From NCBI GenBank assembly GCA_963714035.1, contig OY970224.1, forward strand, positions 1,426,001-1,490,000: a stretch of 64,000 nucleotides of DNA. Reading direction: 5' to 3'. The notes below the pieces were generated by a model. It made no database searches, had not been told where the DNA came from, and saw only the letters and a program-made list of their open reading frames with translations. Every line of letters begins with the position of its first letter. Positions within the stretch are counted from its first letter, which is position 1. The DNA is from DATFVB01 sp963714035 (GTDB taxonomy: Bacteria > Acidobacteriota > Thermoanaerobaculia > UBA5066 > DATFVB01). Positions 17,532 to 26,169 of this stretch are shown here, in pieces. The position numbers and the translations under genes are program-made.

Positions 17532-18046
17532 TGACCGTCGCGGTTGCGACGCTCGCGGAGCTCGGATCGCAACCGCTCCCGCCGCGCGGACCTCCTCCCC
17601 TCGGTTACTCGGGGAGACTTTCCGCGCGTCGACCTCTCGCGGCTCGGGCTCACGCCCTCGACCGCTTCGGCGCCCCACCGGAGCCAATGAAAGCCCCGGG
17701 CAATCTCATTGCGACGCTCGCGGAGCTCGGATCGCAACCGCTCCCGCCGCGCGGACCTCCTCCCCTCGGTTACTCGGGGAGACTTTCCGCGCGTCGACCT
17801 CTCGCGGCTCGGGCTTCCTACGCGGACCCCTCACCTGCCGCGAGTACACGGCATCCTCTCCCCAAGGGAGAGGGTATTCGGTGGCTCGCATCGCTCGCGA
17901 CTTCGTTCGGCCCTCGACCGCTTCGGCGCCCCACCGGAGCCAATGAAAGCCCCGGGCAATCTCATTGCGACGCTCGCGGAGCTCGGATCGCAACCGCTCC
18001 CGCCGCGCGGACCTCCTCCCCCCGGTTGCTCGCGCACTGGCGTGCG
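17532..18046 (+). repeat. Repeat array after tRNA-Val (three copies)
   Basis: The block TTGCGACGCTCGCGGAGCTC through GGATCGCAACCGCTCCCG starts at 17544, 17709 and 17965. Each is followed by CGCGCGGACCTCCTCCCC, and the first two also by GGGGAGACTTTCCGCGCG, then CTCGACCGCTTCGGCGCCCC. The second interval is 91 bases longer because of an insert (about 17818-17913) containing the hairpin CCTCTCCCCAAGGGAGAGG. The array runs from the tRNA end to just before the histidine kinase stop codon. Confidence 0.85.
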
Positions 18047-18065
18047 CGGCCGCGACCCGCGAGCG

Positions 18066-19622
18066 TTATTCCGGGCTGGCTCGACGGCGCCGGGCGCGCT
18101 CGATCACATTCTCCACGGCTCGCGGTTCGACCGGTTTCACGAGATGCTCGTCGATCCCCGCGTCGCGGCTCTGGAGACGATCCTCCGGACTTCCCCACCC
18201 GGTCAGAGCCGCCAGGAACGCGTTCCGGCCTCCCGCCGTGGCGCGAATTCGACGGGCGAGGGAATGGCCATCCATGCCCGGCATCCCGACGTCCAGGATC
18301 ACGAGGTCCGGAGAAAACTCCCGGATCGCGTCGAGGGCCGCGGAGGCGTCGTGGAACGACCGGACGTCGTGCCCCATGAACCGAAGCATGAGCGCCAGAC
18401 TGTCGGCGAGATCGGCGTTGTCGTCGACCACGACGACCCGGAGCGGCTCCCCCTCGCCGGCGCCCTCGCTCTCGGAGGGTTCGCTCGCGCCCGACGCGGA
18501 CGGTTCCGCGATCGGAAAACGGACGACGAACTCGCTTCCCCGCCCGAGGCCGGGGCTCGACGCCGTCACGGTTCCGCCGTGGAGCTCGACCACTCGGCGA
18601 ACGAGCGTCAACCCGATTCCGACGCCGTCCCCGCCCGAACGGGCATGCGGTTTCGCCTGAACGAAGAGGTCGAAGATCTTCGGCAGGACGTCGGGAGGAA
18701 TGCCGTTCCCGTCGTCCCGGACGCGCAGGACGGCCGTGTCCCCCTCGCGCGCCACCGTCAGCCGGATGTGGCCGCCCTCTCCCGTGTACTTGATGGCGTT
18801 GCTGAGGAGATTCATGAGCACCTGATCGATCCGGGTCCGGTCCGCGTGCACGATCACGGGAACCGCGGGAGCGTCGAGAACGAGCGACTGGCGGCGGAGA
18901 CCGGCGAGCCCGCGCACGGTCTCGACCGCCTGGCGGGAGGCGGTGGCCAGATCGACCGGCTCCCGGCGAAGCTCGATCCTCCCCTCGCTCACCCGGGACA
19001 CGTCGAGCAGATCGTCGAGAAGCCGCGCCATGTGGCGCAGCTGCCGCTCCGCGATCGCATGGGCGTCGCGAATCGTCGCCGCGTCCGCGCCCGGACGGCC
19101 GATCAGATAGAGGGCGTTCCGGATCGGGGCGAGGGGATTCCGGAGCTCGTGCGCGAGCACCGCGAGGAATTCGTTCTTCTGCCGATCGGCCTCTTCGAGC
19201 GCCGCGACGCGCCGCCGATCGCTCAGGTCGCGAGTGACCTTCGCGAAACCATGCAGCGTCCCGGCATCGTCGAACAGCGCGGTGATGACGACGTCTCCCC
19301 AGAATCGCGATCCGTCGCGCCGGAGGCGCCAACCCTCGTCTTCGACCCTCCCTTCCTCCTGCGCCTTTCGGAGCAGCATCTGCGGTTTCCCCGCGGCGAC
19401 GTCCTCCGGCGGATAGAAGATCGAGAAGTGTCGTCCGATCACCTCGGAAGCGGAATAACCCTTGATCCGCTCCGCGCCGACGTTCCAGCTCGCGATCCGG
19501 CCTTCGGGATCGAGCATGAAGATCGCGTAGTCCTGCACCCGCTCGACGAGGAGGCGGAAGCGCTCCTCGCTGCGCCGCAGCTCTTCGAATTCCCTCTGGA
19601 GTCCGGGTTGCGCCTCGCTCAT
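18066..19622 (-). CDS. PAS-domain hybrid histidine kinase with receiver domain
   Basis: This 518-residue cytoplasmic sensor kinase has no membrane segment. A PAS domain spans about residues 20-135. Next come a HisKA domain with FLAVLAHELRNPLAPIRNA (phospho-acceptor H158) and an ATPase domain with NLLSNAIKYT, DDGNGIPPD and GGDGVGIGLTL. A Ser/Glu-rich linker then leads to a C-terminal receiver with VVVDDNADLADSL, the phospho-Asp in LVILDVGMPGMDG, and Lys in LVKPVE. There is no DNA-binding output, so a phosphorelay partner is expected elsewhere. An ATG 11 codons upstream (19655) is an alternative start. Confidence 0.92.
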   Translation of the reverse strand: MSEAQPGLQREFEELRRSEERFRLLVERVQDYAIFMLDPEGRIASWNVGAERIKGYSASEVIGRHFSIFYPPEDVAAGKPQMLLRKAQEEGRVEDEGWRLRRDGSRFWGDVVITALFDDAGTLHGFAKVTRDLSDRRRVAALEEADRQKNEFLAVLAHELRNPLAPIRNALYLIGRPGADAATIRDAHAIAERQLRHMARLLDDLLDVSRVSEGRIELRREPVDLATASRQAVETVRGLAGLRRQSLVLDAPAVPVIVHADRTRIDQVLMNLLSNAIKYTGEGGHIRLTVAREGDTAVLRVRDDGNGIPPDVLPKIFDLFVQAKPHARSGGDGVGIGLTLVRRVVELHGGTVTASSPGLGRGSEFVVRFPIAEPSASGASEPSESEGAGEGEPLRVVVVDDNADLADSLALMLRFMGHDVRSFHDASAALDAIREFSPDLVILDVGMPGMDGHSLARRIRATAGGRNAFLAALTGWGSPEDRLQSRDAGIDEHLVKPVEPRAVENVIERARRRRASPE

Positions 19623-19672
19623 CGAACAGGGAATCTTATCGCCGGGATGGCGCAACCCGGCATCGAGCCGGT

Positions 19673-21001
19673 TCAGGACGCAAGCGAATCCGTGCGTCGA
19701 GACGCCCCACGCTGGTCCGGAGGCGGAGGAGGTTCCTTCTCGCGCGGCGGGGGCGGATGGTGCTCCGGCGTCGGGTGCCCGGACGCGGCGCGAGGAGAGG
19801 ACGAGGGAGCCGGCGGGGGCGCTTCGTGCCGGGGAGGCGGAGGCTCGCCGTGGGCGGGGGGTGCCTCGTGCCGGGGCGGCGCCGCCTCGTGCTTCGGAGG
19901 AGCCTCATGTTTCGGAGCAGCCGCTTCATGCTTTGGAGCAGCCTCGTGCCGCGGCGGCGGAGCTTCATGCTTCGGGGGCGACGCCTCGTGACGCTGAGTC
20001 CCGGCTTCGTGCTTCGGAGCAGCCGCCTCCTGATGCGGCGAGACTTCGTGCTTCGGGGGCACAGCCTCGTGGCGCGCCGGCGCCTCCCGGGTCGGGGTCG
20101 ACGCCGGATGACGCGGTTGCGCTTCGTGCTTCGGCGCGGCCTTCGGATGCCCTCCGGGAGTCGATGCCGCATGCCCGTTGTGCGCCGAAGAGGTCTCCCG
20201 GGCGGGCGACGCCGTGCCGGCCTTTTCGCGGTGCTGCGCGATCTCCCGGGCACGGACGGCGGCGGGCGCGACGACCGCGACTCTTTGCCCGCGGCGCGCG
20301 CCGGACGCCGACATCGGGACCGGCCGCGACTTCGCCTCAGCGATCGGCGTTCTCGGAATTCGCGTTCTGGACGCCCGCTCGATCGTCGAGACCGACGGAC
20401 CCCGGTTCACCACCACTCCCCGCGAAACGGAGTAGGAGGTCAGCTTGCGGACGTGCGGGAAGATCTCCGCGTTCTGGCGCACGGGGAGACGGACCGAAGA
20501 GACGCGCACGCCGGCGAATCGGTTGACGGGCACGAACACGTAGCGGGATTGAGGAACGACGATCGCGGCGCCGCTGTACCCCCCGTAAGAGATCGAGGCG
20601 GTCGGCGGAATCGGCGCCCATCCCACGTACGAATCGCTGTAGCCCCAGGTCACCCACGCGGGGGCCCAGACCGTGCCGGGGACCCAGACCCACCCGAACG
20701 GGTCTTCCTGGACCCAGGAGCCGTAGTGGTAGGGATCCCCGCCCCAGGGGTCGTCGGAAACCCACGTCCAACCGTAATCGGTATAGATCCACTGGCCCTC
20801 GGTGTAAGGCTGCCACCCGACCGCGACGTTCCCGGGAACCCAGCAGTCTCCCCAACGCCCGACCGATTCCCAGCGACCGTACGGCGAAAGCTCGTCGTAG
20901 AAGAAGGAGATGCTCACGCCCACCTCTGCCCGAGCCGGACGCGGCGAAAGAAGGGAAGCGCCTGCGAAGACCGAGAGGAGAATCATCGTCTTGAATTTCA
21001 T
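19673..21001 (-). CDS. Secreted DUF6600-like protein with His/Glu/Ala/Pro repeat tail
   Basis: This 442-residue protein has a signal peptide (residues 1-25). Its Trp/Tyr/Gly-rich domain has repeating strands such as YDELSPYGRWE, YTDYGWTWVSDDPWG, EDPFGWVWVPG and SYVGWAPIPP, typical of DUF6600. The C-terminal ~180 residues are low complexity, built from irregular units of the type PKHEA-PPxRHEA, and may bind metal or polyanions. A good ribosome site (AGAGGA) precedes the start. Function is unknown; the domain is common in large soil-bacterial genomes. Confidence 0.8.
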   Translation of the reverse strand: MKFKTMILLSVFAGASLLSPRPARAEVGVSISFFYDELSPYGRWESVGRWGDCWVPGNVAVGWQPYTEGQWIYTDYGWTWVSDDPWGGDPYHYGSWVQEDPFGWVWVPGTVWAPAWVTWGYSDSYVGWAPIPPTASISYGGYSGAAIVVPQSRYVFVPVNRFAGVRVSSVRLPVRQNAEIFPHVRKLTSYSVSRGVVVNRGPSVSTIERASRTRIPRTPIAEAKSRPVPMSASGARRGQRVAVVAPAAVRAREIAQHREKAGTASPARETSSAHNGHAASTPGGHPKAAPKHEAQPRHPASTPTREAPARHEAVPPKHEVSPHQEAAAPKHEAGTQRHEASPPKHEAPPPRHEAAPKHEAAAPKHEAPPKHEAAPPRHEAPPAHGEPPPPRHEAPPPAPSSSPRAASGHPTPEHHPPPPREKEPPPPPDQRGASRRTDSLAS

Positions 21002-21157
21002 GCAGTTCCTCTTTTCGCGGGAGTTTTTGCAACGGTTGTGCCACCCGGCGGAGAGCCGGAGTCATGGCGTTGTCGCTGCCGGATGCTCGGTTTCGGGACA
21101 AGAACGAGGAGCGAAGCAACTCTCTCTCGAGGAAGGCGGCATTCGTCATACGCCAGT

Positions 21158-22450
21158 ACGCGTAGAACGCCGATTCCTGCTACGGAGGGGGCCTCAAGGA
21201 TGCCTCCCCAGGTCAGATTCTGGCCAAGAGTGTCGAGGACACGGGGTCTCCCGCGGAGCTTCGCTCCGAAGGAGAGAAGCGGAGCGCCTGCGCAGCAGCT
21301 TTTGGCGGGGCCGACGGGGCTCGAACCCGCTCGCGTTTGCCAAAGGCGAGCGGAACGCGGCTTATTGAGGAGGTCGCGGGTCCTCGACGATTCCCCGTCG
21401 GTCCCGCCACCCCGTTCGCCGAGTCTGTTCGCGCACGCCAGTGCGTGCAGAACGCCGATTTCAGCTACGGAGGGGGCTTGGGGGATGCTTCCCCCAGGTC
21501 AGATGCTCGCCAAAAGTGTCGAGGCCGCAGGCCTCGACCGCGGAGCTTCGCTCCAAAGGAGAGAAGCGGAGCGCCTGCGCAGCAGCTTTTGGCGGGGCCG
21601 ACGGGGCTCGAATCCGCTCGCGTTTGCCAAACGCGAGCGGAACGCGGCTTATTGAGGAGGTCGCGGGTCCTCGACGATTCCCCGTCGGTCCCGCCACCCC
21701 GTTCGCCGAGTCTGTTCGCGCACGCCAGTGCGTGCAGAACGCTGATTTCAGCTACGGAGGGGGCTTGGGGGATGCTTCCCCCAGGTCAGATGCTCGCCAA
21801 AAGTGTCGAGGCCGCAGGCCTCGACCGCGGAGCTTCGCTCCAAAGGAGAGAAGCGGAGCGCCTGCGCAGCAGCTTTTGGCGGGGCCGACGGGGCTCGAAC
21901 CCGCTCGCGTTTGCCAAACGCGAGCGGAACGCGGCTTATTGAGGAGGTCGCGGGTCCTCGACGATTCCCCGTCGGCCCCGCCACCCCGTTCGCCGAGTCT
22001 GTTCGCGCACGCCAGTGCGCGCAGAACGCCGATCTAAGCTACGGAGGGGGCTTGGGGGATGCTTCCCCCAGGTCAGATGCTCGCCAAAAGTGTCGAGGCC
22101 GCAGGCCTCGACCGCGGAGCTTCGCTCCAAAGGAGAGAAGCGGAGCGCCTGCGCAGCAGCTTTTGGCGGGGCCGACGGGGCTCGAACCCGCTCGCGTTTG
22201 CCAAAGGCGAGCGGAACGCGGCTTATTGAGGAGGTCGCGGGTCCTCGACGATTCCCCGTCGGTCCCGCCACCCCGTTCGCCGAGTCTGTTCGCGCACGCC
22301 AGTGCGTGCAGAACGCCGATTTCAGCTACGGAGGGGGCTTGGGGGATGCTTCCCCCAGGTCAGATGCTCGCCAAAAGTGTCGAGGCCGCAGGCCTCGACC
22401 GCGGAGCTTCGCTCCAAAGGAGAGAAGCGGAGCGCCTGCGCAGCAGCTTT
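21158..22450 (-). repeat. tRNA-Asp-linked tandem array, 287-bp period
   Basis: The block rc(GGGTTCGAGCCCCGTCGG+CCCCGCCA), the last ~26 nt of the tRNA-Asp gene, recurs at 21303, 21590, 21877 and 22164, spaced exactly 287 bases; the true tRNA starts at 22451. On the plus strand each copy is followed by a 12-bp hairpin (CCGCTCGCGTTT paired with AAACGCGAGCGG, or a variant). A degenerate forward copy of the same tRNA part (AGGTCGCGGGTCCTCG...CCCCGTCGGTCCCGCCA) then follows, and after it small hairpins such as GGGGGATGCTTCCCCC. Units differ by only a few bases except the one farthest from the tRNA. No protein gene is credible here. Confidence 0.9.
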
Positions 22451-22528
22451 TGGCGGGGCCGACGGGGCTCGAACCCGCGACCTCCGGCGTGACAGGCCGG
22501 CGTTCTAACCAAACTGAACTACAGCCCC
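22451..22528 (-). tRNA. tRNA-Asp (anticodon GTC), CCA encoded
   Basis: Read on the minus strand, the acceptor GGGGCTG pairs with CGGCCCC. The anticodon loop CTGTCAC sits between CCGGC and GCCGG, and the T-arm is GCGGG-TTCGAGC-CCCGT. Discriminator G73 fits tRNA-Asp, and CCA is present in the DNA. The tandem array lies directly downstream. Confidence 0.96.
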
Positions 22529-22542
22529 GCGGAAGAAGCCGA

Positions 22543-22571
22543 ACGATATGCGACGCCGATGAAGAGGTCAA
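22543..22571 (-). promoter_or_regulatory. Sigma-70-type promoter of tRNA-Asp
   Basis: On the minus strand, TTGACC (22566-22571) and TATCGT (22543-22548) are separated by 17 bases. They sit about 15 bases before the tRNA 5' end. Confidence 0.65.
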
Positions 22572-22607
22572 GCCGCCCACGCCGCTTCCGCGCGCCACGC
22601 GGTCCGA

Positions 22608-24704
22608 TCATGCGGGAACTTCAGGAGCCGCCGAGGCGGAAGATCGGCGGGAGAACCGGCCGATTCCCTCCTCGGTCGCGAGAACGACGAGACGGTCACC
22701 CCGCTCGAGCCGGTCGGTCGCCGCCGGGACGAACCGCCGCTCGAGTCCGTCGCGACCCACCCTCTTGATCGCGAGGATCGTGATGCCGAAACGGGTGCGG
22801 AGCGCGGTTTCTCCCACCGTCCGGCCGACGAGATCCGGGGGAACGTCGAGCTGCGAGAGGCGATGCTGTTCGGGGAGCTCGAAATAGTCCACTTCCCTTC
22901 CCCCGTCGAGTCCGGCGCGGGACACGCGCGCGAAAAGATGGCTCTGGCGAAGCGACTCGCGCTCGAACGCCCCGAGCAGGTCGCGCCGCGTCACCATTCC
23001 GAGGAATTTCCGGGTGGAGGAGGACTCGACGACCGGCAGCCAGCCGAGGTCCCTCAGCCACAGCTTCTCGTTGACCGAGGCGAGCGATTCCTCCGGCGTC
23101 ACGAACGGAATCTCGCGGACCAGATCGCCCGCGATGATGAGGTTCGCGATCGACGGATCGGCGAGATCCGGATCGCCGAGCACGTCCTTCAGATCGTGGA
23201 GGTCGATGACCCCGAGAAGCTTCCCCTCCGAATCGCCGACGAAGAAGTAGTACACGCGGGCCTGGAGGAAGGCCTTGAGGATTTCGGGGAGCCGCATCGT
23301 CTGCGGAATCAGCTCGACGTCGGTCCGGAAGATGTCGCGCACCCGGAGACTCGCGAGCGCGGTCGACTCGGGAGTTTCGTTCCACTCGACGCCCGATTCC
23401 CGCAGCTCCTCGACGTAGACGGACTCCCGTTCGAACAGCTTCGCGCCGGAGATCGCCAGGAGCGCCACGATCATCATCGGCAGGACGAGGCCTTCGTTCT
23501 GCGTCAGCTCGACCATCATGATGATCGCGAGGAACGGCGCGCGCGTCGTGCCGGCGAGGAGGCCACCCATGCCGAGGAGCGCGTACCCGGAGATCGGCGA
23601 CGCGAGATGCGGGAAGACGCGGGCCACGACGATCCCGACGGATCCCCCGAGCGCCGCGCCGGTCATCAGCGCCGGGGTGAAGACTCCCCCCACTCCGCCC
23701 GATCCGATCGTGAGCGCCGTCGCGAGGATCTTCGCGCCGAAGATCGCGACGAAGAACCAGAGAACGGGCCGCGCGCTGAGGAGATGATTCGTCCCCTCGA
23801 AACCGTTGCCCCAGACTTCCGGGAAGGCGCACGCGAGCCCTCCGACGCCGATCCCGCCGAGCGTCATCCTCCATTCGTCGTTCCATCCGAGCTTCTGGAA
23901 GACTTTCTTCGAAAAGCGGAGCGAGCGCATGAACACGACCGAGCCGAGCCCCGCGAAGAGCCCGAGCGCGAGGAAGGGGATCGTCTGCGGAACGGACCCG
24001 AGCTCGAAGGCGGTCACCCGGTACAGGGGCGCGTTGCCGAAAACGGCGCGCGTCAGGAGCGCGGACACGAATGCCGAGACGATCGCGGGGCCGAACACCG
24101 CGAACGTGAACGAGCCCATGACGAGCTCGACGACGAAGAAGGTCGCCGAGATCGGCGTGTTGTAGGCGCCCGCGACGCCGGCCGCCATGCCGCAGGCGAC
24201 GAGCACGCGAGCGCGCTCGGGAGAAACCTTGATCGCGCGGGCGACGACGGACGCGAACGCCGCGCCCATCTGGATGATCGGCCCCTCCCGCCCCTCCGAG
24301 CCTCCCGTCGAGATCACGACCGCGGAGGAGGCCGTTCGCGCCAGCGACTGGCGGAAGCGCACCGTGCGGCGGCCGACCGCCACGACTTCCATGATCTGGG
24401 CGATCCCCATCGTGCCGCCCGTTCGCACGAAGAGCCGTGCGATGACGCCGCCGGCGAGCCCGCCCGCGGCGGGGATGAGGAGCCGTTTCCAGTAGGCGAG
24501 CCGGCTCGCCCCCGAAACCACGTCCGGGCTGCCGACCAATTGCGTCGTCAGCCAGACCGTCGCCGCGCGGAAGGCGATCGCCCCGGCCGCGCCGAGCACG
24601 CCGACGAGGACCGCGAGCCCGAGGAACTGGGTGTTCGGATCTCTCCAGAAGAACCGGGCGAACCGGATCCGGCCGCTAGTGTCCCGTCTCGGAAATGACT
24701 TCAC
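22608..24704 (-). CDS. CLC-type chloride channel/antiporter with CBS pair and RCK-C-like tail
   Basis: This 698-residue membrane protein has a CLC core (about residues 25-420) with the ion-path motifs GSEGREGP (gating Glu E140), GMAAGVAGAYNTPIS and GGVGGVFTPALM. Two CBS domains follow (about 445-590; HDLKDVL, LPVVESSS). A C-terminal RCK-C/TrkA-C-like domain has LVGRTVGETALRTRFG and ERGDRLVVLA. This layout suggests nucleotide- or ligand-gated anion transport. The only available start is a GTG that lies inside the terminal repeat of the mobile element at 24680-24950, so the first eight residues are element-encoded. Confidence 0.9.
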   Translation of the reverse strand: MKSFPRRDTSGRIRFARFFWRDPNTQFLGLAVLVGVLGAAGAIAFRAATVWLTTQLVGSPDVVSGASRLAYWKRLLIPAAGGLAGGVIARLFVRTGGTMGIAQIMEVVAVGRRTVRFRQSLARTASSAVVISTGGSEGREGPIIQMGAAFASVVARAIKVSPERARVLVACGMAAGVAGAYNTPISATFFVVELVMGSFTFAVFGPAIVSAFVSALLTRAVFGNAPLYRVTAFELGSVPQTIPFLALGLFAGLGSVVFMRSLRFSKKVFQKLGWNDEWRMTLGGIGVGGLACAFPEVWGNGFEGTNHLLSARPVLWFFVAIFGAKILATALTIGSGGVGGVFTPALMTGAALGGSVGIVVARVFPHLASPISGYALLGMGGLLAGTTRAPFLAIIMMVELTQNEGLVLPMMIVALLAISGAKLFERESVYVEELRESGVEWNETPESTALASLRVRDIFRTDVELIPQTMRLPEILKAFLQARVYYFFVGDSEGKLLGVIDLHDLKDVLGDPDLADPSIANLIIAGDLVREIPFVTPEESLASVNEKLWLRDLGWLPVVESSSTRKFLGMVTRRDLLGAFERESLRQSHLFARVSRAGLDGGREVDYFELPEQHRLSQLDVPPDLVGRTVGETALRTRFGITILAIKRVGRDGLERRFVPAATDRLERGDRLVVLATEEGIGRFSRRSSASAAPEVPA

Positions 24705-24950
24705 GGTCGCGCCCGCGGCTTGCGGACGAGATCAAGGCCTGAGGAGGGGACAGGTGCCGAAGCGATCGGACCCGACGAGCAACGAAGATATCGTCTGCAA
24801 TGTGCGGGCGCCCAGAGGGTTCGGGCGGCGCGGAGCGATCTGCGTCGTTGGCGCTCCTCGACGATACTCGGGTATCGCCTGTGTGGCGCCGCCTGGCATC
24901 CCGCCCCGCGGCGCTCCGAACGACCGTAAAGCGATTTCCGGGACGGGACA
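24680..24950. mobile_element. MITE-like element, copy 1 (271 bp, CTAG flanks)
   Basis: The ends are imperfect inverted repeats: TGTCCCGTCTCGGAAAT...ACGGTCG at the left, and CGACCGTAAAGCGATTTCC followed by GGGACGGGACA at the right. They pair over about 30 bases. CTAG flanks both sides (24676-24679 and 24951-24954), as a 4-bp target duplication would. No reading frame of transposase size exists. The interior shares long blocks with the element at 60047-60320, for example GGGTTCGGGCGGCGC and GCGCCCGCGGCTTGCG. Confidence 0.82.
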
Positions 24951-25163
24951 CTAGTCCTCGGCAATCTCCGACTCTCCTTCCTCACCGGCGAAAAAGAACG
25001 TGTCGCCGCACCGGCGCCCGCAGAATTCGCGGCCGCCCCTTTTCACCGAGCAGTCCCGGCAAAAGTGGCGGCCGCACATGGGACAGGCGACGAGCACGTC
25101 GGGGAAAAGAGGGTTCGGGACGAGCTGCCGGGAGCACACCATGCACCGAATCGCTTCGGCCAT
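24951..25163 (-). CDS. Small cysteine-rich zinc-binding protein
   Basis: This 70-residue protein has four Cys pairs (C7/C10, C27/C30, C35/C38, C48/C52), spaced as in RING/FYVE or double zinc-ribbon folds, and an acidic tail (EEGESEIAED). It is probably a cytoplasmic metal-binding adaptor, with no known function. Its TAG stop lies in the CTAG copy beside the mobile element, so the insertion may have set the present C-terminus. Confidence 0.7.
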   Translation of the reverse strand: MAEAIRCMVCSRQLVPNPLFPDVLVACPMCGRHFCRDCSVKRGGREFCGRRCGDTFFFAGEEGESEIAED

Positions 25164-25192
25164 GGCCCGAGTCTATGCCTTTCGGGGGCCGC

Positions 25193-25756
25193 CTACCGGT
25201 TTTTGTCTTCCTTCTCGAACCGGAGCGTCTCCCCCGTCTTCGCGTCCTTCAGCGTGATCCGGTTGGGCTCGATTTCGACGCGCCAGGACCGTCCCGCCGT
25301 GCCGCGAATCGCGCGCGCGCAGTCGCTCGGGCGAGTCTCCCCGCCGAAGCCGTCGCCCTCGACCTTGAGATACAGGCTGCAGGCGGCGTTCAGCTCGCCG
25401 GACGAGAACCGGCCCACGGAAGGAGAGATCGCGCTCACCGCGGCGTCGAAGTGCGGGATGTACCCGATGTGGATCGAGTCTCCCTGCGTTTCGATCCGGA
25501 GGACCGCCTGCTCGCGGATGTTCACCTTCTCGAACTGCCCCGAAACCGAGACGAAGTAGTCGTACGGGTTCGACATGTTGATCGTGACCGGCGTGATCTG
25601 AAGCGTCAGATTGTTGCCCGGCGTCGCGCCGCGGTACATCCCCGCGAAATAGCGCGACAGATTGTCGATGGGTGCGGCGCCGGCCGTCATCGCCGTGACG
25701 AGAAACAGCAGAACGATCGCCGACGCCCGGATGCCCTGGGATTTCGTGATACTCAT
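25193..25756 (-). CDS. Secreted CpcT/CpeT-like beta-barrel protein (tentative)
   Basis: This 187-residue protein has a signal peptide (residues 1-28, ending TAGAA). The mature part begins NLSRYFAGMYRG, has many alternating beta strands, and contains GDGFGGETRPSDCARAI before a final strand pair. The layout resembles the lipocalin-like CpcT/CpeT fold, known as bilin lyases in cyanobacteria but widespread as uncharacterised secreted proteins elsewhere. The assignment is weak. AAGGAG lies 8 bases before the start. It is the first protein gene downstream of the tRNA-Leu/tRNA-Cys pair. Confidence 0.6.
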   Translation of the reverse strand: MSITKSQGIRASAIVLLFLVTAMTAGAAPIDNLSRYFAGMYRGATPGNNLTLQITPVTINMSNPYDYFVSVSGQFEKVNIREQAVLRIETQGDSIHIGYIPHFDAAVSAISPSVGRFSSGELNAACSLYLKVEGDGFGGETRPSDCARAIRGTAGRSWRVEIEPNRITLKDAKTGETLRFEKEDKNR

Positions 25757-25901
25757 CGGTTCACTCCTTCGAAGCCGACCCCATAGCGAAAAGCGTACCG
25801 CAGTTTCCTCTTGTGGTTTGTTGTATTTAATATTGCCGGGTGGCCTCGCCGGATTCGAGTTGTCCGCTCCGGGAGACGCCCGCCGCCCGGATGGGAGCGA
25901 G

Positions 25902-25987
25902 TGCCGGAGGCCGGGGTCGAACCGGCACGACCCTTTCGGGTCTGGGGATTTTAAGTCCCCTGCGTCTGCCCATTTCGCCACTCCGGC
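25902..25987 (-). tRNA. tRNA-Leu (anticodon TAA)
   Basis: The minus strand gives a class II tRNA. The acceptor GCCGGAG pairs with CTCCGGC, the anticodon loop CTTAAAA sits between GGGGA and TCCCC, the long variable arm is GACCCGAAAGGGTC-like, and the T-arm contains GGTTCGACCCC. The discriminator is A. CCA is not encoded (CT follows). Confidence 0.95.
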
Positions 25988-26004
25988 CCGGAGCTCGAGG
26001 TGTG

Positions 26005-26079
26005 TGGAGGCGACGGTGGGAATCGAACCCACGCATAAAGGTTTTGCAGACCTCTCCCTTACCACTTGGGTACGTCGCC
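26005..26079 (-). tRNA. tRNA-Cys (anticodon GCA), CCA encoded
   Basis: The minus strand reads GGCGACG...CGTCGCC for the acceptor. The anticodon loop CTGCAAA is between GAGGT and ACCTT, and the T-arm is GTGGG-TTCGATT-CCCAC. Discriminator T73 fits tRNA-Cys, and CCA follows. It lies 17 bases upstream of tRNA-Leu, probably in one transcript. Confidence 0.96.
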
Positions 26080-26088
26080 CGACCTCTC

Positions 26089-26094
26089 ATTATA
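26089..26094 (-). promoter_or_regulatory. -10 box before tRNA-Cys/tRNA-Leu
   Basis: The minus strand carries a perfect TATAAT about 10 bases before the tRNA-Cys 5' end. I see no good -35 box at the right distance. Confidence 0.5.
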
Positions 26095-26169
26095 GCCAGC
26101 CCGGTGACTTGTCGGCGGAGGTGGCCGCAGCGTTCCAGCCGCGCAGCGGCGCGCGCGAGGCCGACAGGA

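Noticed and set aside
21303..22508. Repeated open frames within the tRNA-Asp array (peptides with AGPTGLEPA or GADGARTR)
   Set aside because: These peptides are well-known artefacts of translating tRNA 3' ends; no ribosome sites or domains support them.
17459..22528. Integrated genetic element at tRNA-Val or tRNA-Asp
   Set aside because: tRNA-end copies suggested attachment sites, but no integrase, phage or plasmid genes lie nearby and the repeats are evenly spaced.
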